Shown here in pieces: positions 44,241 through 53,399 of a stretch of 64,000 nt of DNA (positions are counted from its first letter, which is position 1; every line of letters begins with the position of its first letter). Position numbers and translations under genes: made by a program. This DNA comes from an uncultured Selenomonadales bacterium (lineage in GTDB: Bacteria; Bacillota; Negativicutes; Acidaminococcales; Acidaminococcaceae). The stretch covers positions 1-64,000 of the forward strand of contig ONEW01000007.1 in the NCBI GenBank assembly GCA_900316935.1, read 5' to 3'. The notes beneath the pieces are model-generated. The model searched no databases. It saw only the letters and a list, made by a program, of their open reading frames with translations, and had not been told where the DNA came from.

Positions 44241-45104
44241 TTACTCTATTTTACCACTTTTTGCAAAACCGGGACGGCAGAGGCAGACGCCCATGCGGCC
44301 GGTCTTCCCTTTTTCAAAACGGTACGAACAGAACAGTTCGTGATTGTCCTCCGTGCAGACACCGGCCGTCACAATCCGGGCCGCCGGTACACCGGCCTCC
44401 TCGAGCTGGCGGCGGTTGACGCCCCACAGGTCGAGCAGGTAGCGCCCATTCCCCCGGCTCCGGAAAAACTCCATGTAGCCGGGCATCCTGTCCCGCACGC
44501 CGTCGTCGACCTCGTAGCAGCAAGGTCCGATGGACGGCCCGATGGCGGCCAGCAGGTTTTCCGGCCGGACAGCGAAATGCTCCACCAGGGCGGCCACGGT
44601 CTTTTTCGCAATTTCCGCCGCCGTCCCCCGCCAGCCCGCGTGAGCCAGCCCCATGGCGCCCGTCACCGGGTCCGCCAGCAACACCGGCGTGCAGTCCGCG
44701 TAGAACAGCAGCAGGGGCACGTCGGGCAGATCCGTGATGAGGGCATCCGTTTCCGCCAAAGTGCCCCGCACAGGACGGCCGTCGAGGACCCCGTCCTGCA
44801 GTGCCAGGGCGCCGCTGCCAACCTTGTCGGCCGTCACCACCTCCACCCGGGAGCCGTGGACCTGGGCGCATGTCGTGAAGCGGGCCGCGTCCACGCCGAT
44901 GGCGTTGGCGAAACGCTGCCGGTCCGCCCGTACCCGGTCCGGGTCATCGCCCACATGGAGGGCCAGGTTCAGCGTTCCCGGCACAAGGGTGCCCGACCCG
45001 TGCAGGCGGCAGGAGCAGGCCGTCAGAAAGCCCGCCCCGGCAAAGCGGGGAAAGGTGCCCCACCAGATGCCGTCCTGCATTTGCAATACAAAATCCTGTT
45101 CCAT
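44241..45104 (-). CDS. pgeF: peptidoglycan editing factor PgeF (YfiH/YlmD family)
   Basis: 287 aa cytosolic protein of the former 'laccase domain' family. It has the metal/active-site motifs TCAQVHGSRV (near 78-87), YADCTPVLL (near 138) and LAHAGWRGTAAEIA (near 155). E. coli PgeF removes non-canonical L-Ser from UDP-MurNAc dipeptide; purine-nucleoside activities are reported for relatives. ATG 45104 follows GAGG by 6 nt; its start region overlaps the end of the radical SAM gene. Confidence 0.88.
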   Translation of the reverse strand: MEQDFVLQMQDGIWWGTFPRFAGAGFLTACSCRLHGSGTLVPGTLNLALHVGDDPDRVRADRQRFANAIGVDAARFTTCAQVHGSRVEVVTADKVGSGALALQDGVLDGRPVRGTLAETDALITDLPDVPLLLFYADCTPVLLADPVTGAMGLAHAGWRGTAAEIAKKTVAALVEHFAVRPENLLAAIGPSIGPCCYEVDDGVRDRMPGYMEFFRSRGNGRYLLDLWGVNRRQLEEAGVPAARIVTAGVCTEDNHELFCSYRFEKGKTGRMGVCLCRPGFAKSGKIE

Positions 45105-45105
45105 G

Positions 45106-46863
45106 CTATGCCTCATTTCCTTGTCCGTCCGGCGCCGTTTCCCCGCGGCACACGCCGCAGCGCCGGCAGCCGTCGGAACAGGGCGGCGTACAGGCCCCCT
45201 GTTCCGCCTTCTTCCGTTCTGCCAGCAGATAGGCGCCGCGCACGCCCATGTCCAGGTGTCCCCAGGGCAGCGGTGCGTCCAGCGGAAACGCCCGGCCGGC
45301 GTAATCCTGCTCCGGCAGCCCGCAGGACGCCAGGGCCTCCTTAAAGCCCGTCCCTTCGTCCAGGGCCCGCCGCAGCACGGCGCCCAGCCGCCGCGTACCG
45401 CGGGACAGGACGGCCTGCTGGACCGACTCCTTGAGGGACTCCGTCAACAGGCGGATGCGCCGGTCCTTCCGGAACCCTGCCTGAAGGGCGCGGATGCGTT
45501 TCTTCAGCACGGGCAGCGGCACCATGGGGTTCCACTGGAACGGCGTGAAGGGTTTCGGGATGAAGGGGTTCACGGACAGCACCAGATCGCCCTTGTGCCC
45601 CAGTTCATCCATGCGCGCCCGCACACGGTGCACCAGGCGGATCATTTCCTCTATATCAGCGTCCGTTTCGCCGGGCAGGCCGATCATAAAGTAGAGCTTG
45701 ATGTTCTGCATGCCCGCTTCGGCGGCGTATTCCATGGCCTTGTAAATATGCTCTTCCGTGATGCCTTTATTGATGGCGGCGCGCATCTTCGCACTGCCCG
45801 CCTCGGGCGCCACGGTCATGGTGCGCTGGCCGCAGGCAGCCAGGGCCTGCACCAGCTCCGGCGTCAGCGTGTCCGCCCGCAGGGAGGCACAGGAAAAAGG
45901 AACCTGTTCCTGCACCAGCCGTTCCGTCAGCTCCTGCATGGCGGGATAATCCGATACGGCGGCCCCCATGAGCCCCACCCGGGCCGTTTGCGCCGGACGG
46001 CCCGCGATATCGCGCCAGAGGGCCTCCAGCCCCCTGTTGCGCGGTTTGCGGAAACAGTAGCCGGCCATGCAGAAGCGGCAATGGCGGCCGCAGCCCCGCG
46101 CCACCTCCACGATGTACATGTCCGCAAATTCCGTCAAAGGAGACACGATGGCCGACGTATGGGGATAGTCGTCCAGGTTGCGCACCCACTGGCGCTGCAC
46201 CGTCGGCGGCACGCCGGGGTCCGCCGTCAGGCCCGCAAAGGTCCCGTCGCCGCTGTAGCGCGGCGTGTAGAAGCGCGGCACGTAGATACCCGGCAGCTGC
46301 GCGGCGGCCCGGAGCTTCTCCTCCCGGCCTTTGCCTTCCAGCCGCAGTCTTTCCAGCAGGGACAGCAGACGCGGCAGCGTCTCCTCCCCTTCGCCGATGA
46401 CGAAACAGTCGACGAAATCGGCCAGGGGTTCGGGGTTGAAGGTCGCACAGGGTCCGCCCGCGATGACGAAGGGGTCTCGGGCGCCCCGTTCCTCCGCCGT
46501 CAGCACGATATGCCCCAGGCGCAGTTCCTCCAGGAAATGGAGGTAGTCCAGTTCAAACGGAATGGTGGCGCAGATATAGGGAAACTCGGCCAGGGGCCGC
46601 TGGTTCTCCATGGACAGGAGGGGCGTCTTCGTCTTCACGTATTCCGGCAGCTCCCGGCGTCCCGGCAGAAAGAACCGTTCCACGGCCCAGCCTCTGTCAT
46701 CGAGGACCTGGTACAGGATATGGAGTCCCAGATTGGACATACCCAGATGATACGTGTTCGGGTATAAAAAAGCCACCGGGGTGCGGGACCCCGGGGCATG
46801 AATCCGCGTGCCGGTCTCTTTGGCCAGTATATCCTTGATTTCCTTGCGCAGATTCCAGCTCAA
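45106..46863 (-). CDS. B12-binding-domain radical SAM protein (TIGR03960-like)
   Basis: 585 aa. An N-terminal B12-binding-like Rossmann region (VAFLYPNTYHLGMSNLGLHILY) is followed by a radical SAM domain with CGRHCRFC (near 252-259, CxxxCxxC cluster) and ends in a Cys-rich tail (CTPPCSDGCRRCGVC). Family members are usually split next to a second gene with a DUF2344 domain; no such partner is found here. The reaction is unknown, though the family often accompanies tRNA- or ribosome-modification genes. It starts 10 nt after ppk2. Confidence 0.8.
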   Translation of the reverse strand: MSWNLRKEIKDILAKETGTRIHAPGSRTPVAFLYPNTYHLGMSNLGLHILYQVLDDRGWAVERFFLPGRRELPEYVKTKTPLLSMENQRPLAEFPYICATIPFELDYLHFLEELRLGHIVLTAEERGARDPFVIAGGPCATFNPEPLADFVDCFVIGEGEETLPRLLSLLERLRLEGKGREEKLRAAAQLPGIYVPRFYTPRYSGDGTFAGLTADPGVPPTVQRQWVRNLDDYPHTSAIVSPLTEFADMYIVEVARGCGRHCRFCMAGYCFRKPRNRGLEALWRDIAGRPAQTARVGLMGAAVSDYPAMQELTERLVQEQVPFSCASLRADTLTPELVQALAACGQRTMTVAPEAGSAKMRAAINKGITEEHIYKAMEYAAEAGMQNIKLYFMIGLPGETDADIEEMIRLVHRVRARMDELGHKGDLVLSVNPFIPKPFTPFQWNPMVPLPVLKKRIRALQAGFRKDRRIRLLTESLKESVQQAVLSRGTRRLGAVLRRALDEGTGFKEALASCGLPEQDYAGRAFPLDAPLPWGHLDMGVRGAYLLAERKKAEQGACTPPCSDGCRRCGVCRGETAPDGQGNEA

Positions 46864-46873
46864 AAACGTTCCC

Positions 46874-48358
46874 TCATTTCTCTTTCAGTTTGGCTTCCAG
46901 CCGGTCGATGACCGTCTTCAGCACTTTCAGGCGGGCGTAATACTTGCTTTCCGCCTCAACCACGACCCACGGCGCCCAGGGCGTATTGGTGCGGCCCAGC
47001 ATCTCGTTGACCGCGTCTTCGTACTGGGGCCACTTGGCCCGGTTGCGCCAGTCCTCGTCGGTGATCTTCCACACCTTTTCCGGGTTCTCCTCGCGCTCCT
47101 TGAAACGGCGGGCCTGTTCGTCCTGGTCGATCTGCAGCCAGAACTTGACGATGACCATGTCCGCCTCGGACCACTGTTTCTCTGTCTCGTTGATTTCGTC
47201 ATAGGCACGGCGCCAGTCCGCGTCGGGCGTCAGCTTCTCGATGCGCTCCACCATGACGCGGCCGTACCACGTGCGGTCGAACACGGCGATCTGCCCCGGC
47301 GCGGGAATGTTCACCCAGAAGCGCCACATATAATGGAACATGCGCTCCACCGCATTCGGCGCCGAATAGGGATGGACGGCGAAGCCCAGGGGATCAAGGG
47401 CGGCCGTGACACGGCGGATGGCACCGCCCTTGCCGGCCGCATCCCAGCCCTCGAAAGCCAGGATGGTCGCAACCTGCTTGTGGAAGGCCTCGATCTGGAG
47501 CACCCGCAGGCGGTCCTGGTATTCCTTCAGTTTCTTCTTATATTCCTCTTTCGTGACGGTCTTCGTCAGGTCGGCCTTGCTCAGGATATCGAACTTCTTG
47601 TTGCTGTCGCTGATGTTCGTCGAAGGGAGCGGATGTTTTTTGGCTTCCGTATAATCAGCCACGGCCTTCTTCAACACTTCCACAATGGTCGTGAAGACCT
47701 GGTATTCCGCCACGTCCACATCGTCGCCACTGATTACGTGCCACGGCGCATTGAGGGTGTCCGTCTGCTGCAGCATGACGTTGTACCGTTCTTTGAACTC
47801 CTTGTAACGGCCTTCTTCCGTATAGATATCCGTAAAAGGTTCCCAGGCCTTGCCCAGTTCCCTGGCAGACTTCTTGCGGTTCTCCGCCTGCTGCTTCTCC
47901 GAAACATGGACAAAGAACTTGATCAGGCAGTAATGGCCGTCGGTCAGCATCTTTTCGAATTTGTTGATGTGGTCGAAGGTCGTCCGCGTGCCGACATAGC
48001 CCTCTTCCACTTCGCTCTCGTTCTTCTGGTAGTACCAGCTGTGGCGGTAGACGGTCATGTTCCCCGGCTCGGGAAGAAGCTGCCAGTACCGCGTGAAGAA
48101 AGGCATCCGGCGGCTCAGCTTGTCGAACTTCGCCGAAGAAAACACGCGGAACCCGCGGGCATCCATGTACTGCATCATCCTGCCCAGGATTTCGCTGCGG
48201 CGGGAATGGCGCCACCCCTCGAAGAGGATGATGACCGGCAGTCCCGCGTTGCGGGCATCGCGCTGCACCTGTCCCAGCTCATTGCCCAGGCTTTCGTCGA
48301 GAATCTTCTTCAGCTTGTCCTTCTTCAACCGTTCATCCAGATTGACACTTTTCAGCAT
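46874..48358 (-). CDS. polyphosphate:AMP phosphotransferase (two-domain PPK2)
   Basis: 494 aa made of two PPK2 domains. The C-terminal one has a proper Walker A FEGWDAAGKGG and FDRTWYGRVMVERIE; the N-terminal one keeps the fold but has a degenerate loop (FEGWRHSRRSEILGR). This is the class II architecture, which phosphorylates AMP to ADP with polyphosphate. ATG 48358 overlaps the preceding stop in TGATG, giving translational coupling to the 129-aa gene. Confidence 0.9.
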   Translation of the reverse strand: MLKSVNLDERLKKDKLKKILDESLGNELGQVQRDARNAGLPVIILFEGWRHSRRSEILGRMMQYMDARGFRVFSSAKFDKLSRRMPFFTRYWQLLPEPGNMTVYRHSWYYQKNESEVEEGYVGTRTTFDHINKFEKMLTDGHYCLIKFFVHVSEKQQAENRKKSARELGKAWEPFTDIYTEEGRYKEFKERYNVMLQQTDTLNAPWHVISGDDVDVAEYQVFTTIVEVLKKAVADYTEAKKHPLPSTNISDSNKKFDILSKADLTKTVTKEEYKKKLKEYQDRLRVLQIEAFHKQVATILAFEGWDAAGKGGAIRRVTAALDPLGFAVHPYSAPNAVERMFHYMWRFWVNIPAPGQIAVFDRTWYGRVMVERIEKLTPDADWRRAYDEINETEKQWSEADMVIVKFWLQIDQDEQARRFKEREENPEKVWKITDEDWRNRAKWPQYEDAVNEMLGRTNTPWAPWVVVEAESKYYARLKVLKTVIDRLEAKLKEK

Positions 48359-48747
48359 CACAACTCGTCTCCTTCTTTTTGCAAGGCCTTCGGCCTGCCA
48401 AGTACGATGGCCATTTTTATGCCGCGGCGCAATTCTGCCCGGCTGAACGGGGGCTGCCGCTCCACCCCCGCCGCGGGAACCGGCGCACCCGCAGCCGCAA
48501 CCGTGGGTTCCGGGCGCGGCTCTTCCTGGGGCAGGGGCAGATCCTCCGCCGACGTGTCCGGCGGCAGCGGCACCTCTTCCAGGGACGGCGGCGGCTGTTC
48601 CGCCGGTGCGGCGTCTTGCGGCACGGCGCTCTCAGGCCGCCCTGCGGGCCCCTTTCCCGGGCCGAAGATGGCCGCTTCCCGCTTCAGTTCCTCCTCCAAC
48701 CACGCCTCGTCGTCCAGGGGCGGCAGTCCCTTGTAATCCTTTTCCAT
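48358..48747 (-). CDS. Pro/Glu-rich protein of unknown function
   Basis: 129 aa, not recognised. Short conserved-looking ends (MEKDYKGLPPLDDEAWLEEEL at the N-terminus, only partly listed here, and SRAELRRGIKMAIVLGRPKAL at the C-terminus) flank a disordered Pro/Glu/Ala region (about 30-95). No membrane segment. It is translationally coupled to ppk2 and 18 nt after floA, so it is very probably expressed. Possibly an adaptor of the PPK2 or FloA systems; that is a guess. Confidence 0.6.
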   Translation of the reverse strand: MEKDYKGLPPLDDEAWLEEELKREAAIFGPGKGPAGRPESAVPQDAAPAEQPPPSLEEVPLPPDTSAEDLPLPQEEPRPEPTVAAAGAPVPAAGVERQPPFSRAELRRGIKMAIVLGRPKALQKEGDEL

Positions 48748-48765
48748 CGCTTACCTGCCTGTCCT

Positions 48766-49749
48766 TCAATTCTTCTGTTCCGAATCGTCTTCCCCGGAAA
48801 TGGCTTTGCGCATCTTCGTGTCCGCATTGATGTTGTTCATGCGGTAGTAATCCATGACGCCGAGGTTGCCGCTGCGCAAGGCTTCCGCCATGGCGGCGGG
48901 CACCTGGGCCTCGGCCTCGACGACCTTGGCCTTCATTTCCTGCGTGTAGGCCTTCATTTCCTGTTCCTTGGCGACCGCCATGGCACGGCGCTGTTCCGCC
49001 TTGGCCTGGGCGATGCGCTTGTCCGCCTCGGCCTGGTCCGTCAGCAGGGCCGCCCCGATGTTGCGCCCCACGTCCACATCGGCAATGTCGATGGAGAGGA
49101 TCTCAAAAGCGGTCCCTGCATCAAGGCCCTTCTCCAAGACGGTCTTGGAAATATGGTCCGGCGATTCCAGGACATCCGTATGGGCATCGGACGAACCGAC
49201 GGTCGTGACGATGCCTTCACCGACACGGGCGATGACCGTCGCCTCGCCGGCACCGCCGACCAGGCGGTCGATATTGGCCCGCACGGTGACACGGGCCTTG
49301 ACGCGCAGCTCAATGCCGTTCTTGGCCACGGCACTGACCACGGGGGTTTCAATGACTTTGGGGTTGACGCTCATCTGCACGGCTTCGAGCACGTCGCGGC
49401 CGGCCAGGTCGATGGCGCAGGCCCGTTCGAAGCTCAGGTCGATATCGGCACGGTGCGCCGCAATGAGGGCGTCGATGACGCGGTCCACATTGCCGCCGGC
49501 CAGGTAATGGGCTTCCAGCTGGTTGACGTTCACATTGAGGCCGGCCTTGTTCGCCTTGATCAGGGGCAGCACGATCTTCCCCGGTACCACGCGGCGCAGC
49601 CGCATGCCGATGAGGTTGATGATGCCCACGTTCACGCCGGCGGAAATGGCCGAAATCCACAACCCGACGGGTACAAACTGGAAAAACAGCCAAATCAGCA
49701 CCAACAGCACGATGATGCTGAAACCACTGCCTAAAATCGCTGTCAACAT
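48766..49749 (-). CDS. floA: flotillin-like protein FloA
   Basis: 327 aa. One N-terminal hairpin or membrane helix (about 8-30), an SPFH-like domain, and a C-terminal Ala/Glu/Lys/Gln-rich coiled segment ([36 protein letters not shown], about 232-267). FloA scaffolds organise membrane microdomains and influence wall synthesis and secretion. The partner NfeD gene is 27 nt upstream, the usual arrangement. Confidence 0.93.
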   Translation of the reverse strand: MLTAILGSGFSIIVLLVLIWLFFQFVPVGLWISAISAGVNVGIINLIGMRLRRVVPGKIVLPLIKANKAGLNVNVNQLEAHYLAGGNVDRVIDALIAAHRADIDLSFERACAIDLAGRDVLEAVQMSVNPKVIETPVVSAVAKNGIELRVKARVTVRANIDRLVGGAGEATVIARVGEGIVTTVGSSDAHTDVLESPDHISKTVLEKGLDAGTAFEILSIDIADVDVGRNIGAALLTDQAEADKRIAQAKAEQRRAMAVAKEQEMKAYTQEMKAKVVEAEAQVPAAMAEALRSGNLGVMDYYRMNNINADTKMRKAISGEDDSEQKN

Positions 49750-49776
49750 AGAGATCCTCCGTTTCTTAAGAACAAC

Positions 49777-50256
49777 TTACTTTGCTTTATCCGGCACGGC
49801 CCCCACAAGGACCTTGCTGCCTTCGGTGCGCAGCACCACCACGGTTGTCCCCGGTTCGATGAATTCGCCCTGGGTCTGCACATCGATGCGCCGGCCGTCC
49901 ACCTCGGCAATACCTGCCGGCCGCAGAGGCGTCAGGGCCTTCCCCGTCCGCCCGGTGTATTCCTTCACTTCCCGCGACAGGGTGTTGCTGCCACTGCTCT
50001 TCTGACGGTCCCACAGGACGAAGGGATTGTACTTGCTGTCCCGCGGCAGATACCAGGCCAGGAACGCGATGACCAGCAGCACGACCGCGTACACCGCCGC
50101 AATCACGGCGGCCGCCGTCACGCCGGCCCCCATCAGGAAGAACGCACTCGCCGTAAGGCACAAAATGCCGGCCACGCCGAACACCCCGAACCCGGGAATC
50201 ACGGCTTCGATGCCCAGCAAAAGGAAGCCTGCCACTGCCAGTCCGATTGTCTCCAT
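49777..50256 (-). CDS. NfeD-family membrane protein
   Basis: 159 aa, short NfeD form without the protease domain. Three to four hydrophobic helices in residues 5-80 followed by an OB-fold domain (GRTGKALTPLRPAGIAEVDGRRIDV...GTTVVVLRTEGSKVLV). It works with flotillin-like proteins such as the FloA encoded next. ATG 50256 follows AAGGAG by 7 nt. Confidence 0.88.
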   Translation of the reverse strand: METIGLAVAGFLLLGIEAVIPGFGVFGVAGILCLTASAFFLMGAGVTAAAVIAAVYAVVLLVIAFLAWYLPRDSKYNPFVLWDRQKSSGSNTLSREVKEYTGRTGKALTPLRPAGIAEVDGRRIDVQTQGEFIEPGTTVVVLRTEGSKVLVGAVPDKAK

Positions 50257-50547
50257 GGTGCTTCTCCTTCCTATCACGTCTGTAAAGATGCCTGTATAAT
50301 TTCATTATACTATAATTGTACCACGATTGCGACAGAAAACGGTATGACACAGGCCTTCCCTGCCCCTTTTCCATATTGAAATCACAAAAACTTCATGATA
50401 TATTGATGTCAGAATATTCCTACTAAATTTACTTATATTTTACATTTATTTTACACAATTTTTACCGTTAAAATCCGGCGAGGTCTTCCACCCCGCCTTG
50501 AAGCATATATTCCATCAAACCCATTCGAAAGGAGTAGCTGAGGCATC
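50257..50547. other. intergenic region between divergent nfeD and ABC operons
   Basis: Very AT-rich from 50380 to 50460. On the minus strand a TATAAT at about 50305-50310 may serve the nfeD operon, without a good -35. On the plus strand I see no clear -35/-10 pair, riboswitch or obvious Fur box for the ABC operon. Confidence 0.4.
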
Positions 50548-52236
50548 ATGAAAAAGAATCCCTTCTCATCCGCAATAGCTACCACCCGCGCCACCTTCCG
50601 TGACCCCATGGTCGCTATCAGCGCCGTCGGCATCATCCTGCTGCTGTTCCTCTTCGTCGTATGGCCGCTGCTGGAAGTGGTAAAGCAGAGCGTCATCGGA
50701 CCGGACGGCACGGCCAGCCTCACGGCCTATTTCAAAATCATCACGACGCGCCAGAACTATCAGGCCTTCGTGAACACCATGCAGCTGGCAATTATCGTGA
50801 GCATCCTCGCCACCATCATCGGCTTCCTGTTTGCGTACTGCACATCGCATCTCGCCATTCACGGGAAAAAGGCCTTCTCCCTGATGGCCATGCTGCCCAT
50901 GGTATCTCCGCCCTTTTCCGTGGCCATGTCCATCATCATGCTGTTCGGTGCCCGCGGCCTCATTTCCTACACCATTTTGGGAATGCGCGACGCCAACATC
51001 TACGGCTTCATGGGGCTGGTCTTTACGCAGACCATTTCCTACTTCCCCATCGCCTACCTGCTGCTGGCAGGTATGCTGCAGTCCATCGACCCGTCCATCG
51101 AGGATGCCGCCCGTGACCTGGGTTCCTCCAAATGGAGGACCTTCCGTACCGTCACGGTGCCCCTGGTGCGTCCCGGCATTGCGAACGCCTTCCTGCTGGT
51201 CTTCATCAAGTCGGTGGCAGACTTCGCGAACCCCATGGCGATCGGCGGCAACTACATCACCCTCGCCACGCAGATCTACCTGCAGGCCATCGGCAGCTAC
51301 GACATCCAGGGCGGTGCCGCAGTGGCCGTCGTCCTGCTCGATATCGCCATCATCCTGTTCATCATTTCCAAATACTGGTTGGAAAAGAAGTCCTATGTAA
51401 CGATCACCGGTAAAGCGACCCAGGCCCGCGTCCTCATCCGGGACCGCTCCATCGTCTGGCCGGTTGCCGGGTTCTGCTTCCTCGTGACGGCCATCGTCTT
51501 CCTGATCTACATCCTGATTCCCATTGCTTCGTTCATCAAGGTCTGGGGCATGAACTACTCGCTTACGCTGGATCATTACCGGTACGCCTTCGACGTAGGT
51601 GGGCGCGCCATCAAGGACACGACGATGCTGGCCATCATCGCGACCCCGATTGCGGGCCTCCTCGGTATGGTCATCGCCTTCCTCGTCGTCCGTAAAAAGT
51701 TCATCGGACGGGGCTTCATCAACTTCTCGTCCCTGCTGAGCATCGCCGTGCCCGGCACCGTCATCGGTATCGGCTACATTTTGACGTTCAACACGCCGCC
51801 CCTGCAGCTGACCGGCACCGCAGCCATCCTGATTGCGGCCTTCGTCGTCCGGGCACTGCCCATCGGCATCCGCGCCGGCGTCTCCTCGCTGGAGCAGATT
51901 GACCCGGCCATCGAGGAAGCGGCCGCCGACCTCGGTTCCAGCGCGACCAAGGTGTTCCGCACCATTACGCTGCCTTTGATCCGGAACGCGTTCTTCGGCG
52001 GACTGGTTTATGCCTTCATCCGCAGCATGACCTCCATCAGCGCCGTCATCTTCCTGGTTTCGGCAAACTACAGTCTGCTGACCATCCTCACGCTGGACCA
52101 GGTGGAAGACAGCCGCTACGGTGTCGCCAGTGCCTTTTCCACCATCCTCATCCTCATCGTCTACGCGGCCATCCTAATCATCAACCTCATGCTGCGGCAG
52201 ATGGGATCGAAAAACAGCACTGTCAACCATCCTTAA
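50548..52236 (+). CDS. ABC transporter permease, two fused domains (Fe(III)/phosphonate type)
   Basis: 562 aa with about twelve hydrophobic helices. It is a tandem fusion of two BPD-type permease units, each ending in an EAA loop that contacts the ATPase: EDAARDLGSSKWRTFRTVTVP (near 190-210) and EEAAADLGSSATKVFRTITLP (near 453-473). Such fused permeases belong to the FbpB/SfuB and 2-aminoethylphosphonate importers. ATG 50548 follows AAAGGAG. First gene of a permease-ATPase-binding protein operon. Confidence 0.9.
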   Translation: MKKNPFSSAIATTRATFRDPMVAISAVGIILLLFLFVVWPLLEVVKQSVIGPDGTASLTAYFKIITTRQNYQAFVNTMQLAIIVSILATIIGFLFAYCTSHLAIHGKKAFSLMAMLPMVSPPFSVAMSIIMLFGARGLISYTILGMRDANIYGFMGLVFTQTISYFPIAYLLLAGMLQSIDPSIEDAARDLGSSKWRTFRTVTVPLVRPGIANAFLLVFIKSVADFANPMAIGGNYITLATQIYLQAIGSYDIQGGAAVAVVLLDIAIILFIISKYWLEKKSYVTITGKATQARVLIRDRSIVWPVAGFCFLVTAIVFLIYILIPIASFIKVWGMNYSLTLDHYRYAFDVGGRAIKDTTMLAIIATPIAGLLGMVIAFLVVRKKFIGRGFINFSSLLSIAVPGTVIGIGYILTFNTPPLQLTGTAAILIAAFVVRALPIGIRAGVSSLEQIDPAIEEAAADLGSSATKVFRTITLPLIRNAFFGGLVYAFIRSMTSISAVIFLVSANYSLLTILTLDQVEDSRYGVASAFSTILILIVYAAILIINLMLRQMGSKNSTVNHP

Positions 52237-52260
52237 GGCATTGGGCAAAGGAGCTATATC

Positions 52261-53346
52261 ATGGTGAAACAATCCAGCATCGAAATCAAGCATTTGGTAA
52301 AGGAATACGACAATCCGGACGGCAGCGGCATCTTCCGCGCCGTCGACGACATCTGCATGGCCATCCCCCGGGGACAGTTCGTCACCCTGCTCGGCCCGTC
52401 TGGCTGCGGCAAGACCACGACGCTCCGCATGATTGCCGGGTTTGAGACGGCGACATCGGGCGACATCCTGCTGGACGGCAAGCGCATCAACAACGTGACA
52501 CCGGACAAGCGGGACAGCGCCATGGTCTTCCAGAGCTACGCCCTTTTCCCGCACTACGACGTCTTCGACAACGTGGCCTACGGCCTCGTCAACAAGAACT
52601 TCGGCAAAGCGGAAATCAAGGAAAAGGTCCTGCGCATGCTGAAACTCGTCGGCCTGGAAGGCATGGAGCTGCGCAGCACCAACCAGCTTTCCGGCGGCCA
52701 GCAGCAGCGCGTCGCCCTGGCCCGGGCGCTCGTCATGGAACCGGCCGTGCTGCTCTTTGATGAACCGCTGTCCAACCTGGATGCCAAGCTGCGCACCTAT
52801 ATGCGCAAGGAAATCCGCAAGATCCAGCAGAGCGTCGACATCACCAGCATCTATGTCACCCATGACCAGTCCGAAGCCATGGCCCTCTCCGACCGTATCA
52901 TCATCATGAACAAGGGCCGCATCGAACAGGAAGGGACGCCGGAAGACATCTACCAGCACCCGGCCAACCGCTTCGTGGCCGACTTCATCGGCAATGCGAA
53001 CTTCGTACCGGCCCGTATCGGGGCGGTACACGACGACAAGCTCGAAATCACGATGCTGGGGCATCGGTTCACAATTTCCGCCGATGCCACCCGTTTCGAA
53101 CCCCAGGAAGAGGTCGACATCGTCGTCCGTCCGGAAGGCGTGGACCTGGCCGACAGCGACGGCATCCCGGGCACGGTGACATCGTCCACCTACATGGGCA
53201 ACATGCAGGAATACACGGTCCGCGTCGGCGACATCGACCTGAACCTGGAAGCCTACGATCCCGCCGGCATCAAGATCTACCACGCCGGAGATGCGGTCTG
53301 CGTCCAGTTCCGGCCCCTCAACCTGCACGCCATCAAGAAGGCGTGA
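52261..53346 (+). CDS. ABC transporter ATP-binding protein (Fe(III)/phosphonate/spermidine type)
   Basis: 361 aa. Walker [10 protein letters not shown] (about 45-53), signature [15 protein letters not shown], Walker [16 protein letters not shown], and a C-terminal TOBE domain (from about 280) as in FbpC and PotA. It follows the permease gene by 24 nt and energises the importer. Confidence 0.93.
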   Translation: MVKQSSIEIKHLVKEYDNPDGSGIFRAVDDICMAIPRGQFVTLLGPSGCGKTTTLRMIAGFETATSGDILLDGKRINNVTPDKRDSAMVFQSYALFPHYDVFDNVAYGLVNKNFGKAEIKEKVLRMLKLVGLEGMELRSTNQLSGGQQQRVALARALVMEPAVLLFDEPLSNLDAKLRTYMRKEIRKIQQSVDITSIYVTHDQSEAMALSDRIIIMNKGRIEQEGTPEDIYQHPANRFVADFIGNANFVPARIGAVHDDKLEITMLGHRFTISADATRFEPQEEVDIVVRPEGVDLADSDGIPGTVTSSTYMGNMQEYTVRVGDIDLNLEAYDPAGIKIYHAGDAVCVQFRPLNLHAIKKA

Positions 53347-53399
53347 TTGCACAGGCAGTAAAGTGTACGCTTGCATCATATTATAAGGAGGAAACCAAT

